DNA of 48,073 nt from Streptomyces pyxinae (GTDB lineage Bacteria; Actinomycetota; Actinomycetes; Streptomycetales; Streptomycetaceae). Position 1 is the stretch's first letter. Each line of letters begins with the position of its first letter. The notes beneath the pieces are model-generated. The model saw nothing but the letters and a program-made list of their open reading frames with translations, did no database searches and was not told where the DNA came from. The translations under genes were made by a program, and so were the position numbers. Shown piece after piece: positions 41,238 through 48,073 of the stretch. The stretch lies in assembly GCF_024756275.1 (NCBI RefSeq), contig NZ_JANUGQ010000040.1, forward strand, positions 1 through 48,073, written 5' to 3'.

Positions 41238-42239
41238 ATGCGACCGAACGTCCTCCTCATCGGCCCGATGTACGCCGCCGAAGCCGAAGAACTGCTGGAG
41301 CGGCACGCCCATGTCCGGCGCGTCGACGACTCCGACCGGGCGGCGGTCCTCGCCGCCGTGGCCGACGCCCATGGCCTGGTGGCCCGCTATCCGGCCCGGG
41401 TCGACCGCGAACTGCTCGCCGCCGCACCGCATTTGCTCGCCGTGCTTTCCAGCGGCCGGGGGGTCGACAACATCGACATCGCGGCGGCCACCGAGGCGGG
41501 TGTGGTGGTCGCCAACAACCCCGGCCTGGGCGGCAAGCCGGTCTCCGAACACTTCTTCGGGCTGCTTCTCTCGCTCACCCGGAACCTCACCGCCGTGCAC
41601 CGCCACGGCAACCGGGCCGCCTGGGAGAGCCGCCTCACCTCCCACCGGGTCGAGCTGACCGGCAAGACCCTGGGCATCGTCGGCCTCGGCAACGTCGGCG
41701 GCTGGACCGCCCGGCGCGCCCACGGCGGGTTCCTGATGCGGGTCCTGGCGTACGATCCCTACGTCCCGGCCGAGAAGATGGCCGAGGTCGGCGCCACCAA
41801 GGTCGAACGGCTCGAAGAGCTGCTCGCCGCCTCCGACTTCGTCACCGCCCACCCGGAGCTGAACGACGAGACGGAGCACATGTTCAGCGACAAGACCTTC
41901 GAACAGATGAAGCGGGGAGCCTACTTCGTGAACACCTCCCGGGGGCGGGTCGTCGACACCGACGCCCTGGTACGGGCGCTCCGCGCCGGCCGGCTGGCCG
42001 GCGCCGCGCTCGACGTCTACGAGGACGAGCCACTCGCCGACGACAGCCCGCTGCTGCAGTTCGACAATGTCGTGCTCAGCGCGCATGTCGCGGACTTCAC
42101 CGTGGAGACCAAGCGGGCCCTGGCGATGAACGCCGCCACCCAGCTGGTGACCGCGCTCGACGGCACCCAGCCGCCGAGCGCGCTCAACCCGGACGTCTGG
42201 GGCCGGGTCGCCGAACGGAGGCGCGAACTCCTGTCCTGA
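41238..42239 (+). CDS. D-2-hydroxyacid dehydrogenase (SerA/PdxB family)
   Basis: A 333-residue NAD-dependent dehydrogenase. The Rossmann motif is GIVGLGNVGG near residue 151. The catalytic Arg (FVNTSRGRVVD), Glu (DVYEDEP) and His (LSAHVADFT) are all present. Length is that of a short 3-phosphoglycerate dehydrogenase without an ACT domain. The ATG at 41238 has AGGAAG upstream. Possible roles are making an alpha-keto acid for the aminotransferase, or, more speculatively, oxidising the 4-phosphoerythronate that CofB releases, since PdxB belongs to the same family. Confidence 0.85.
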   Translation: MRPNVLLIGPMYAAEAEELLERHAHVRRVDDSDRAAVLAAVADAHGLVARYPARVDRELLAAAPHLLAVLSSGRGVDNIDIAAATEAGVVVANNPGLGGKPVSEHFFGLLLSLTRNLTAVHRHGNRAAWESRLTSHRVELTGKTLGIVGLGNVGGWTARRAHGGFLMRVLAYDPYVPAEKMAEVGATKVERLEELLAASDFVTAHPELNDETEHMFSDKTFEQMKRGAYFVNTSRGRVVDTDALVRALRAGRLAGAALDVYEDEPLADDSPLLQFDNVVLSAHVADFTVETKRALAMNAATQLVTALDGTQPPSALNPDVWGRVAERRRELLS

Positions 42240-42245
42240 CCACCC

Positions 42246-42295
42246 CGGCTCCCGGGCGTCGCGGGCTTCCGGGGCCCGGCTCCCGGGCGTCGCGG
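42246..42295. repeat. 19-bp direct repeat
   Basis: CGGCTCCCGGGCGTCGCGG occurs exactly at 42246 and 42277 in the spacer before the third exporter gene. Confidence 0.8.
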
Positions 42296-42367
42296 CGGCA
42301 CTCCGGCGTCCCGGCACCTCCGGGAGGGACCCCCGGGCCGGCCGAACCAACCCTCCGAGAAGGCGAC

Positions 42368-43567
42368 ATGATCAAGCGGTGGCGCGGCGTACTCTCCCAT
42401 CCGTACGCCACGCGTCTGGTGCTGACCAATCTGGCGGTACGGGTCTCGGCGGGCGCCGTCGTCCTGTCCCTGGTCCTCTTCCTGGAGGACGCCCGGGGCT
42501 CCTTCGCCGCCGCCGGTGCCGTCGCGGGCGCGTACGGCATCGGTACGGCGCTGGGCTCCCCGCCGATCGGCCGGCTCATCGACCGCCACGGCCAGACCTG
42601 GACGCTGATCGGCAGCGCCCTGCTGCACGGGCTGGCCCTGCTGCTGGTGGTGGCGGTGCCCACCGCGCCGCTGGCCGTTCTCTCGGCCCTGGGCGCGGTG
42701 GCGGGGGCGGCCCGGCCGGCGGTGCCCGCCTGCGTACGGAGCCTGTGGATCGAGCTGCTGACGGACGAGGCCGACCGGCGCGCCTCCTACCGGCTGGAGA
42801 GCGTGGTCCTGGAGCTGGGCTTCATCCTGGGGCCGGTCTTCGCGGGCGGGCTGGTCGCCGTGCTGCCGGCCGCCTGGCCGGTGGTGAGTTCCGCGCTGAT
42901 CGCGGTGGTGGCGACCCTGGTCTTCGCCGCCACCCCGCCGTCGCGCGCCTGGCGCGGCACCGGGCACGCCGAGCGGGGGCTGACCGGCCCGCTGCGGTCG
43001 CCGGCCCTGCTCTCGCTGCTCACCTCCCGGGCGGCCCTCGGGGTGACCATCGGCGCCGTCCAGGTCGGCGCGGCCGCCGCGGCCACCGCCGGCGGCCGGT
43101 CGGGGGTCTCGGGCGTCCTGCTGGGCGGCTTCGCGCTCGGCAGCCTGATCGGCGGCACCCTGCTGGTGGTGCCCCGCGACGCCCTCGCGCTGACCCGCTC
43201 CTATCTGGTCTTCTCACTCGCCATGGCGGCCGGTCTGGTGCCGCTGCTGATCCCGGCGCAACTCTGGGTGCTGGTCGCGCTGTTCGCGGTCGCCGGGCTC
43301 TCCATGGCCCCGCTCAACGCGGCGGCGTACGAGATCACCGATCTGACCGCGCCGCCCGGTACCGGCACCGAGGCCCGGATCTGGACCAGCACCGCGACGG
43401 CCGGCGGTACCGCCCTGGGCAGCGCGGCGGCCGGTCCGCTGGTGGACGCGGCGGTGCCCAGGACCGCCTTTCTGCTGGCGCTGGCCGGGGCGCTGCTCGC
43501 GGCCGTCATCGCCGTGGCCACCCGCTCCCTGCTGCGCGACCGGGTCGCCGGGACGCTCGTCCGCTGA
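42368..43567 (+). CDS. MFS exporter 3
   Basis: A 399-residue major facilitator protein of the same subfamily as the exporters at 10733 and 14576, but more distant: PPIGRLIDRHGQT, PACVRSLWIELL and LELGFILGPVFA match their equivalents. About 12 hydrophobic segments are visible. The ATG at 42368 has GAGAAGG upstream. It sits between the dehydrogenase and PurA-like genes, so the C-nucleoside is a likely cargo. Three related exporters in one cluster would suit two or more different products. Confidence 0.85.
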   Translation: MIKRWRGVLSHPYATRLVLTNLAVRVSAGAVVLSLVLFLEDARGSFAAAGAVAGAYGIGTALGSPPIGRLIDRHGQTWTLIGSALLHGLALLLVVAVPTAPLAVLSALGAVAGAARPAVPACVRSLWIELLTDEADRRASYRLESVVLELGFILGPVFAGGLVAVLPAAWPVVSSALIAVVATLVFAATPPSRAWRGTGHAERGLTGPLRSPALLSLLTSRAALGVTIGAVQVGAAAAATAGGRSGVSGVLLGGFALGSLIGGTLLVVPRDALALTRSYLVFSLAMAAGLVPLLIPAQLWVLVALFAVAGLSMAPLNAAAYEITDLTAPPGTGTEARIWTSTATAGGTALGSAAAGPLVDAAVPRTAFLLALAGALLAAVIAVATRSLLRDRVAGTLVR

Positions 43568-43607
43568 CGGCGGCTCCGCCGCCCGTACCGCTCGCAACGC
43601 CCGTACC

Positions 43608-43633
43608 GTTCAGATCTGTTCAGGCCTGTTCGG
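43608..43633 (+). promoter_or_regulatory. three GTTCRG boxes at 10-bp spacing
   Basis: GTTCAG, GTTCAG and GTTCGG start at 43608, 43618 and 43628, about 50 bases before the PurA-like start. Spacing and core match the triple set at 39009. GCCCGTACCG is also repeated at 43581 and 43599. This could be a shared operator. Confidence 0.35.
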
Positions 43634-43679
43634 ACCGATCGCATCGCCCGCGCATCACTCACACGGAGGAGTTCGTATC

Positions 43680-45071
43680 GTGCTCATGGCTGTCGTGGGC
43701 CTCAACTGGGGGGACGAGGGCAAGGGAAGGATGGTGGACAACCTGGCGGCCGGCGCCGACTATGTGGTCCGCTACCACGGCGGCGGCAACGCCGGCCACA
43801 CCATTCACACCGACCGGGGCATGTTCAAGCTGCACAGCCTCCCCAGCAGTGTGCTGCGGCCGGGGGTGACCGGTGTCCTCGGCCCGGGGATGACCGTGGA
43901 CGTCGAAGGGCTGCTCCAGGAGATCGACGCCCTCGCCGGCCAGGGCGTCGACACCGGGCGGCTGCTCGTCTCCGACCAGGCGTCGGTCTGCTTCCCCTTC
44001 CACCGGGACCTGGACGCGCTGGAGGAGGAACGCCTCTCGCACGGCAAGTACGGCTCCACCCGCAAGGGCATCTCACCCGCCTACGGCGACCGGGTCATGA
44101 AAAAGACCCTGCTGGTACGGGAGTTGTTCGACAAGGAGAGCCTGACCGAGCGGCTGGCCCCGGTGGTCGACTGGGCCAATGAGCGGCTCATCCGGGTCTA
44201 CGGCGCCGACCCGCTGGTCCCCGCCGAGGTCGAGCGCTGGGCGGCCGGGGTCCGGGACCGGCTGGAGCCGTATGTCACCGACACCAGCCGGCTGCTGGCC
44301 GGGGCCCTCGAAGCGGGCGCCACCGTGCTGGCGGAGGGGCAGCTCGGCGCGCTGCGCGATCTGTACTTCGGCATCTATCCCTTCACCACCTCCTCCAACT
44401 GCCTGGCCGGTCACGCCCCGGTGGGCATCGGCGTGCCCTGGGCCCGGGTCGACCGGGTCGTCGGGGTCACCAAGGCGTTCGCCTCCTGTGTGGGCGCCGG
44501 TCCGTTCGTGACGGAGTACGACGAGGAGCGCGCCGACCGGCTGCGCCGTCAGTGGGGCGAGTACGGCTCCACCACCAACCGGCCCCGGCGGCTCGGCGCC
44601 TTCGACGCGGTGGCCACCCGTTACGGGGCCCGGGTCCAGGGCGCCGGCGAGATCGCCCTCACCAATCTGGACCAGCTCACCGGCACCGGCGAGCTCCCGG
44701 TGTGCACCGGTTACGAGCAGGAAGACGGCCTGGTGACCACCGAGTTCACCACCAGCCCGGCCGCGCTGGCCCGGATGCGGCCGGTCCACCGGACCTTCGC
44801 CGGCTGGGACGAGGACATCTCCGGGATCCGCCGGTACGACCGGCTGCCCGCCGCCGCCCGGGCCTATGTGGAGGGCATCGCGGACCTGGTGGGCGTACCG
44901 GTGCGGTATGTCTCGGTCGGCTCGCACCGCGACGCCCTGATCGAGGTCCCCGCCGGCGCCGGTGATGCCGGTGCCGGTGCTGCTGCCGGGAGGCCGGCCA
45001 GCGCCGACCCCGCCGCCGGAAACACCGGGAGTACCGCCGGCACCGGGACCGCCGCCACCGAGGGGAAGTGA
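43680..45071 (+). CDS. forA: ForA-like adenylosuccinate synthetase (PurA homologue)
   Basis: A 463-residue GTP-dependent ligase. The phosphate loop WGDEGKG with the catalytic Asp and GGGNAGHT with the catalytic His are intact. The IMP-binding loop reads GSTRKGISPAYGDR where housekeeping PurA has GTTGRGIGPAYEDK, and the aspartate loop is STTNRPRR instead of TTTGRPRR. These shifts suggest an altered nucleotide pocket suited to a C-nucleotide such as formycin B monophosphate. It would add aspartate, with the PurB-like enzyme removing fumarate. The GTG at 43680 has GGAGGAG upstream. A 40-residue Gly/Ala/Thr tail follows the domain. Confidence 0.82.
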   Translation: MLMAVVGLNWGDEGKGRMVDNLAAGADYVVRYHGGGNAGHTIHTDRGMFKLHSLPSSVLRPGVTGVLGPGMTVDVEGLLQEIDALAGQGVDTGRLLVSDQASVCFPFHRDLDALEEERLSHGKYGSTRKGISPAYGDRVMKKTLLVRELFDKESLTERLAPVVDWANERLIRVYGADPLVPAEVERWAAGVRDRLEPYVTDTSRLLAGALEAGATVLAEGQLGALRDLYFGIYPFTTSSNCLAGHAPVGIGVPWARVDRVVGVTKAFASCVGAGPFVTEYDEERADRLRRQWGEYGSTTNRPRRLGAFDAVATRYGARVQGAGEIALTNLDQLTGTGELPVCTGYEQEDGLVTTEFTTSPAALARMRPVHRTFAGWDEDISGIRRYDRLPAAARAYVEGIADLVGVPVRYVSVGSHRDALIEVPAGAGDAGAGAAAGRPASADPAAGNTGSTAGTGTAATEGK

Positions 45072-45072
45072 C

Positions 45073-45648
45073 ATGCTCGCCGTACTCGCCGTGAGCGACA
45101 AGCGGAACATCGGGACCCTCGCCGCCGGACTCCTCCGGCTCGGCTGGGACGTGGTGGCCACCGAGGGCACCCAGCGACTGCTGGCCGGGGCCGGCCACTC
45201 CGTGGGCCGGGTCGCCGACCTGGCCGGCGCGCCCACCCTGCTGGGGGGCAGGGTCAAGACGCTCACCCTGTCGGTGATGGGCGGCATCCTGGCCCGCGAC
45301 ACCCCGTCCGACCTGGCGGAGATCGCCGCGTACGACATCACCCGGATCGACCTGGTCTGCTGCAACTACTACCTGCTGCCGGAGGCCGAGCCGGACCTCG
45401 ACTTCGCGGCCTTCCGCGAGAAGATCGACGTCGGCGGCCCGGCGATGCTGCGCGGGGCCGCGAAGAACTGCGAGCATGTCGTCCCGCTCAGCGACCCCGA
45501 CGACTACGCCGAAATCCTGGAGCTCCTCGAACGCGGCGGGGGCGCCCCCGCCGCCGTACCGCCGGCCCGCCGGCTCGCGCTGGCGGAGAAGGCGTTCGCG
45601 ATCAGCGCCGCCTACGACGAGTCGGTCCGCGCCCTCTTCCGCGCGTAA
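45073..45648 (+). CDS. stand-alone IMP cyclohydrolase domain (PurH N-terminal half)
   Basis: A 191-residue protein equal to the N-terminal MGS-like/IMP-cyclohydrolase domain of PurH: LAVSDKRNIGTLAAGLLRLGWDVVATEGTQRLL, then GGRVKTLTLSVMGGILAR and CNYYLLPE, and GGPAMLRGAAKNCEHV. Full PurH is about 520 residues and carries an AICAR transformylase domain that is absent here, with the stop codon clean. It could close the pyrimidine ring of a formylated pyrazole ribotide, while formylation would fall to housekeeping PurH, in keeping with PurH's known part in formycin synthesis. The ATG at 45073 follows GAGGGGAAG, one base after the PurA-like stop. Confidence 0.8.
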   Translation: MLAVLAVSDKRNIGTLAAGLLRLGWDVVATEGTQRLLAGAGHSVGRVADLAGAPTLLGGRVKTLTLSVMGGILARDTPSDLAEIAAYDITRIDLVCCNYYLLPEAEPDLDFAAFREKIDVGGPAMLRGAAKNCEHVVPLSDPDDYAEILELLERGGGAPAAVPPARRLALAEKAFAISAAYDESVRALFRA

Positions 45649-45898
45649 CCGCCCGCCGTCCGGCCTGCCGGGCCGCTGACCGCCTGCCGTCCCGCCGGCC
45701 GGGCCGCCGACCGTCCGTGCCGCTGACCGCCTGCCGCCCCGTCGTCCGCCGCCCAGGCCGCTGACGCCCGTCGTCCGGCCGTCCGGTCCGGGCCGACGGC
45801 TGCCTGCCATCCGGCTGCCGCGCCGCTGAGGGCCCGGCGGCACGGCAGGCCCGGCCGTCCGGTCCCGGCCCGGGGCCGGTGCGCGTCCCGCCGCAACC
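45649..45898. other. GC-rich low-complexity spacer at the cluster's right edge
   Basis: A 250-base gap built of degenerate GCCGCTGACCGCCTGCCG-like units. No gene or clear signal is visible. It separates the purine-type genes from an ordinary membrane protein and probably marks the right boundary. Confidence 0.45.
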
Positions 45899-46789
45899 AT
45901 GTCCGGCGGGACGCACGTCTCCACGGACACCATGTACCTCATACCGCCCGCGCCTCCCGCCGGCCCCGCGCCCTCGCCGTTCCGCCAGCTGCTCGACTTC
46001 GCCGCGACCCAGACCCGGGCCTGCGCCTACGCCATCGCGCTGCTCGCGGGCGTCGCCGTCTCCCAGGCGCTGCCCCGGCTGCCGGTCGCCCGCTACGACC
46101 TGCTGGTGGTGTACGGGGTGCTGCTCACCCTGCTCTTCTGGCGGCGCGGCTGGGAGAGCGGGCGGGATCTCGCGGTCATCGCCGTCTGCCATGTGATCGG
46201 GCTCGCCTTCGAGCTGGTGAAGGTCGCCCTCGGTTCCTGGAGCTATCCCGAGCCGGCGCTGCTCAAGTTCGCCGGGGTGCCGCTCTACGGGGGCTTTCTC
46301 TACGCCGCCGTGGGCAGCTATGTCTGCCGCGCCTGGCGTCTCTTCGACCTGGGGCTGACGCGCTACCGGCCCCGGCTGACGGCGGCCGTCGCGGCGGCGG
46401 TCTACCTGAACTTCTTCACCCACCACTGGCTGCCCGACGCCCGGTGGCCGCTGGCCGCGCTGCTGCTGGCGGTCACCGCCGGGACCTGGGTGCACTACAC
46501 CGTGCGGGGCGTGCGGCGCCGGATGCCGCTGGCGCTGTCCTTCGCGCTGATCGGGTTCTTCCTCTGGGTGGCGGAGAACCTCGCCACCTATCTGGGTGCC
46601 TGGCGCTACCCCCACCAGCTGGACGGCTGGGAGCCGGTCGGCTGGCAGAAGTTCGGTGCCTGGGCGCTGCTGATCAGCGTCACCTTCGTCCTCGTCCAGG
46701 CCGGCCGGCGCACGCCGGCGCCGGCCCCGCGGCCCCCGGCCGGAGAGCCGGAAGCCGCCGCCCGGGCCGAGCCCCCGCCCCGGCCCTGA
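45899..46789 (+). CDS. DUF817 integral membrane protein
   Basis: A 296-residue membrane protein with about seven to eight hydrophobic segments. Family landmarks are RYDLLVVYGVLLTLLFW, FELVKVALGSWSYPEPALLKFAGVPLYGGFLYAAVGSY, YLNFFTHHWLPD and WVAENLATYLGAWRYPHQ. These are well conserved in DUF817, whose function is unknown. The ATG at 45899 has no good ribosome site; an ATG at 45932 is an alternative. The Pro/Ala-rich C-terminus is probably disordered. It is likely outside the biosynthetic cluster. Confidence 0.82.
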   Translation: MSGGTHVSTDTMYLIPPAPPAGPAPSPFRQLLDFAATQTRACAYAIALLAGVAVSQALPRLPVARYDLLVVYGVLLTLLFWRRGWESGRDLAVIAVCHVIGLAFELVKVALGSWSYPEPALLKFAGVPLYGGFLYAAVGSYVCRAWRLFDLGLTRYRPRLTAAVAAAVYLNFFTHHWLPDARWPLAALLLAVTAGTWVHYTVRGVRRRMPLALSFALIGFFLWVAENLATYLGAWRYPHQLDGWEPVGWQKFGAWALLISVTFVLVQAGRRTPAPAPRPPAGEPEAAARAEPPPRP

Positions 46790-46805
46790 TTCCTGCGGCC
46801 GGGGC
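46777..46805. terminator. hairpin between convergent genes
   Basis: GCCCCGGCC and GGCCGGGGC are perfect 9-base arms around an 11-base loop that contains the DUF817 stop codon. The convergent aldo/keto reductase gene ends 22 bases further on, so the hairpin can serve both directions. Confidence 0.45.
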
Positions 46806-46826
46806 CGGGGCCGGATGCTCGCCCGC

Positions 46827-47657
46827 TCAGAACTCCTCGTGCTCCTCCGGGTCGCCGCCCACCCGGCGGTGCGGCCGGTCCGCGACGGCGGCCATCTCGT
46901 CGGCGGTGAGCTCGAAGCCGTAGACGTCCAGGTTCTGCCGCTGCCGCTCCGGGCTGCCCGACTTGGCGATGGGCAGGGCGCCGAGCTGGGTGTGCCAGCG
47001 GAGCACCACCTGTGCGGGGGTGACACCGTGGGCCCGGGCGATCTCGCCGAGGGCCGGATCGTCCAGCAGTGTGGTGCCGCGCCCCAGCGGGCTCCAGCTC
47101 TCCGTGACGATCCCCTTCTTCGTGTGGTACGCGCGCAGCTCCTCCTGCGGGAAGAAGGGGTGCAGCTCGATCTGGTTGATCGCGGGCAGCACCCCCGTCT
47201 CCTCCTCCAGGCGCTCGATGTGGGCGGGAGTGAAGTTCGAGACCCCGATCGAACGGACCAGCCCGTCCCCGCGGAGCTTGATCATCGCCCGCCAGGAGTC
47301 CAGGTACTTGTCCACCCTCGGCAGCGGCCAGTGGATGAGGTAGAGGTCCACATACTCCAGCCCCAGCCGGCGCCGGGACTCCTCGAAGGAGGCCAGGGTC
47401 TCCTCGTAGCCGTGGTGCCGGCCCGGCAGCTTGGTCGTGACCACCACCTGCTCCCGGGGCACCCCGCTGCTCTTCACGCCCCGCCCGACACCGGTCTCGT
47501 TGCCGTAGTTGACGGCCGAGTCCACCAGCCGGTAGCCGGACTCAAGCGCCCCGCGTACGGCCCGCTCGGCCTCGGTGTCGTCCATCGGATAGGTGCCCAG
47601 GCCCAGGGCGGGGATCGTGCTGCCGTCGTTGAGGGTATGGATCGGAGTGCTGGTCAC
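46827..47657 (-). CDS. aldo/keto reductase
   Basis: A 276-residue NADPH-dependent reductase. Conserved blocks are IPALGLGTYPMDD near the N-terminus, LVDSAVNYGNETGVGRGV with the catalytic Asp and Tyr, VDLYLIHWPLPRVDKYLDSW with the catalytic His, and IGVSNFTPAHIERL. The C-terminus IAKSGSPERQRQNLDVYGFELTADEMAAV is typical of the 2,5-diketogluconate reductase-like subgroup. The GTG at 47657 has AAGGAGAGAG upstream. Probably general metabolism rather than nucleoside synthesis. Confidence 0.9.
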   Translation of the reverse strand: MTSTPIHTLNDGSTIPALGLGTYPMDDTEAERAVRGALESGYRLVDSAVNYGNETGVGRGVKSSGVPREQVVVTTKLPGRHHGYEETLASFEESRRRLGLEYVDLYLIHWPLPRVDKYLDSWRAMIKLRGDGLVRSIGVSNFTPAHIERLEEETGVLPAINQIELHPFFPQEELRAYHTKKGIVTESWSPLGRGTTLLDDPALGEIARAHGVTPAQVVLRWHTQLGALPIAKSGSPERQRQNLDVYGFELTADEMAAVADRPHRRVGGDPEEHEEF

Positions 47658-47865
47658 GGCCGGTCTCTCTCCTTCGTCTCGAAGCTCGTCGGGCCCCGTG
47701 TCCCGGATTCCGGGGTCCGGGTCGTGTGCCCGGGTGTCCCGTATCGCCTTCCCCTGTTTCCCCTGTTTCTTTCGCTTCCCTCTGTACCGCTCTGCTCGGG
47801 TTTTCTCACATCCGTCCGGGAAACCTCAGCCCCGGGCGCACGAGGGAAGGGCCCGGGGAACGGGA

Positions 47866-47910
47866 AAGGGCCGGTGGCCGGCGCTGTGCGCGCTCCGGCC
47901 ACCGGCCCTT
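47866..47910. terminator. 16-bp stem terminator
   Basis: AAGGGCCGGTGGCCGG and CCGGCCACCGGCCCTT are perfect 16-base arms around a 13-base loop. It lies 34 bases past the stop codon of the leftward gene entering from the right edge, so it most likely terminates that transcript. The rest of 47658-47865 shows no gene. Confidence 0.7.
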
Positions 47911-47944
47911 CCGCCGTGCGGTGCCGTTCCTGCTCCTGCTCCTG

Positions 47945-48073
47945 TTACTTCACCGGCTCCGGAGCCGGTGCCGCGGCACTCCCACTGCTGCCGCTTCCGC
48001 CGTCACTGTCGTTCCCGTTCGTGCCCGAGTCCCTGGCCTCGTCGTCCTTGCCCTCGCCCGCGTCCTCGTTCTC
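47945..48073 (-). CDS. C-terminal end of an unknown leftward gene (partial)
   Basis: The last 42 residues of a gene that continues beyond the window. They are Asp/Glu/Gly/Ser-rich and end in PAPEPVK before a TAA. The coding DNA contains a 20-base perfect palindrome at 47951-47970. Nothing identifies the protein; the tail looks disordered. A strong terminator just downstream supports it being a real gene end. Confidence 0.5.
   Translation of the reverse strand, partial: ENEDAGEGKDDEARDSGTNGNDSDGGSGSSGSAAAPAPEPVK

Overview
The window is high-GC actinomycete DNA, most likely Streptomyces: strong third-position GC, GTG starts, ATGA/GTGA gene overlaps, HrdB-type promoters and almost no TTA codons. 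No rRNA, tRNA, CRISPR array or phage genes were seen.

Most of it, about 10.7-45.6 kb, reads as a nucleoside-antibiotic supercluster. It appears to join a pyrazole C-nucleoside (formycin/pyrazofurin-type) pathway to a 1,3-diazepine nucleoside (coformycin-type) pathway. The C-nucleoside signature is a beta-RFAP-synthase-like C-glycosynthase of the ForT/PyfQ type (18080-19108) with four purine-pathway mimics: PurC-like (17013), PurB-like (19184), PurA-like (43680) and an IMP-cyclohydrolase-only PurH fragment (45073). The N-N bond signature is a lysine N6-hydroxylase (35190), a cupin-methionyl-tRNA-synthetase fusion (36738), a saccharopine-dehydrogenase-like enzyme (33805) and a glycine-oxidase-like flavoenzyme (22535). 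The coformycin signature is a second, divergent PurC homologue (CofB-like, 12314) overlapping an SDR (CofA-like, 13056), followed by an orphan protein, an exporter and a HAD phosphatase. Coformycin inhibits adenosine deaminase, so the layout fits a protector plus protected-drug pair. Product identity is inferred from gene content, not shown.

Layout. 0.1-1.6 kb (-): ferredoxin and P450. 2.1-5.3 kb (+): ABC transporter pair and an epimerase. 5.3-6.5 kb (-): amidohydrolase. 6.7-10.5 kb (+): DUF402 protein and a giant FAD/Fe-S dehydrogenase. 10.7-16.8 kb (+): MFS exporter and the cof block. 17.0-23.7 kb (+): forC/forT/forB-like genes and two flavoenzymes. 23.9-29.1 kb (-): enamidase-like hydrolase, two FMN monooxygenases and an IS4-type transposase with a damaged active site. 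29.4-45.6 kb (+): PfkB kinase, Rieske oxygenase, ATP-grasp ligase, hydrazine module, class III aminotransferase, ECF sigma factor, 2-hydroxyacid dehydrogenase, exporter, PurA-like and PurH-N-like genes. After 45.9 kb: probably ordinary chromosome (DUF817 membrane protein, aldo/keto reductase, C-terminus of an unknown gene).

Proposed flow: lysine is N6-hydroxylated, joined to an amino acid by the cupin-MetRS, and cleaved to a hydrazino acid. This is cyclised, oxidised and aminated to an aminopyrazole carboxylate, C-ribosylated from PRPP by the ForT-like enzyme, amidated by the ForC/ForB-like enzymes, closed by PurH-type chemistry, aminated by the ForA/ForB-like enzymes, dephosphorylated and exported. 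In parallel the CofB/CofA-like enzymes would divert a histidine-pathway intermediate to coformycin. Regulation is sparse: one ECF sigma factor lacking the usual SnoaL tail, one TTA codon (codon 4 of an exporter), and several repeat motifs upstream of operons. The DNA is unusually rich in short tandem repeats, both between genes and in Gly/Ala/Pro-rich enzyme ends.
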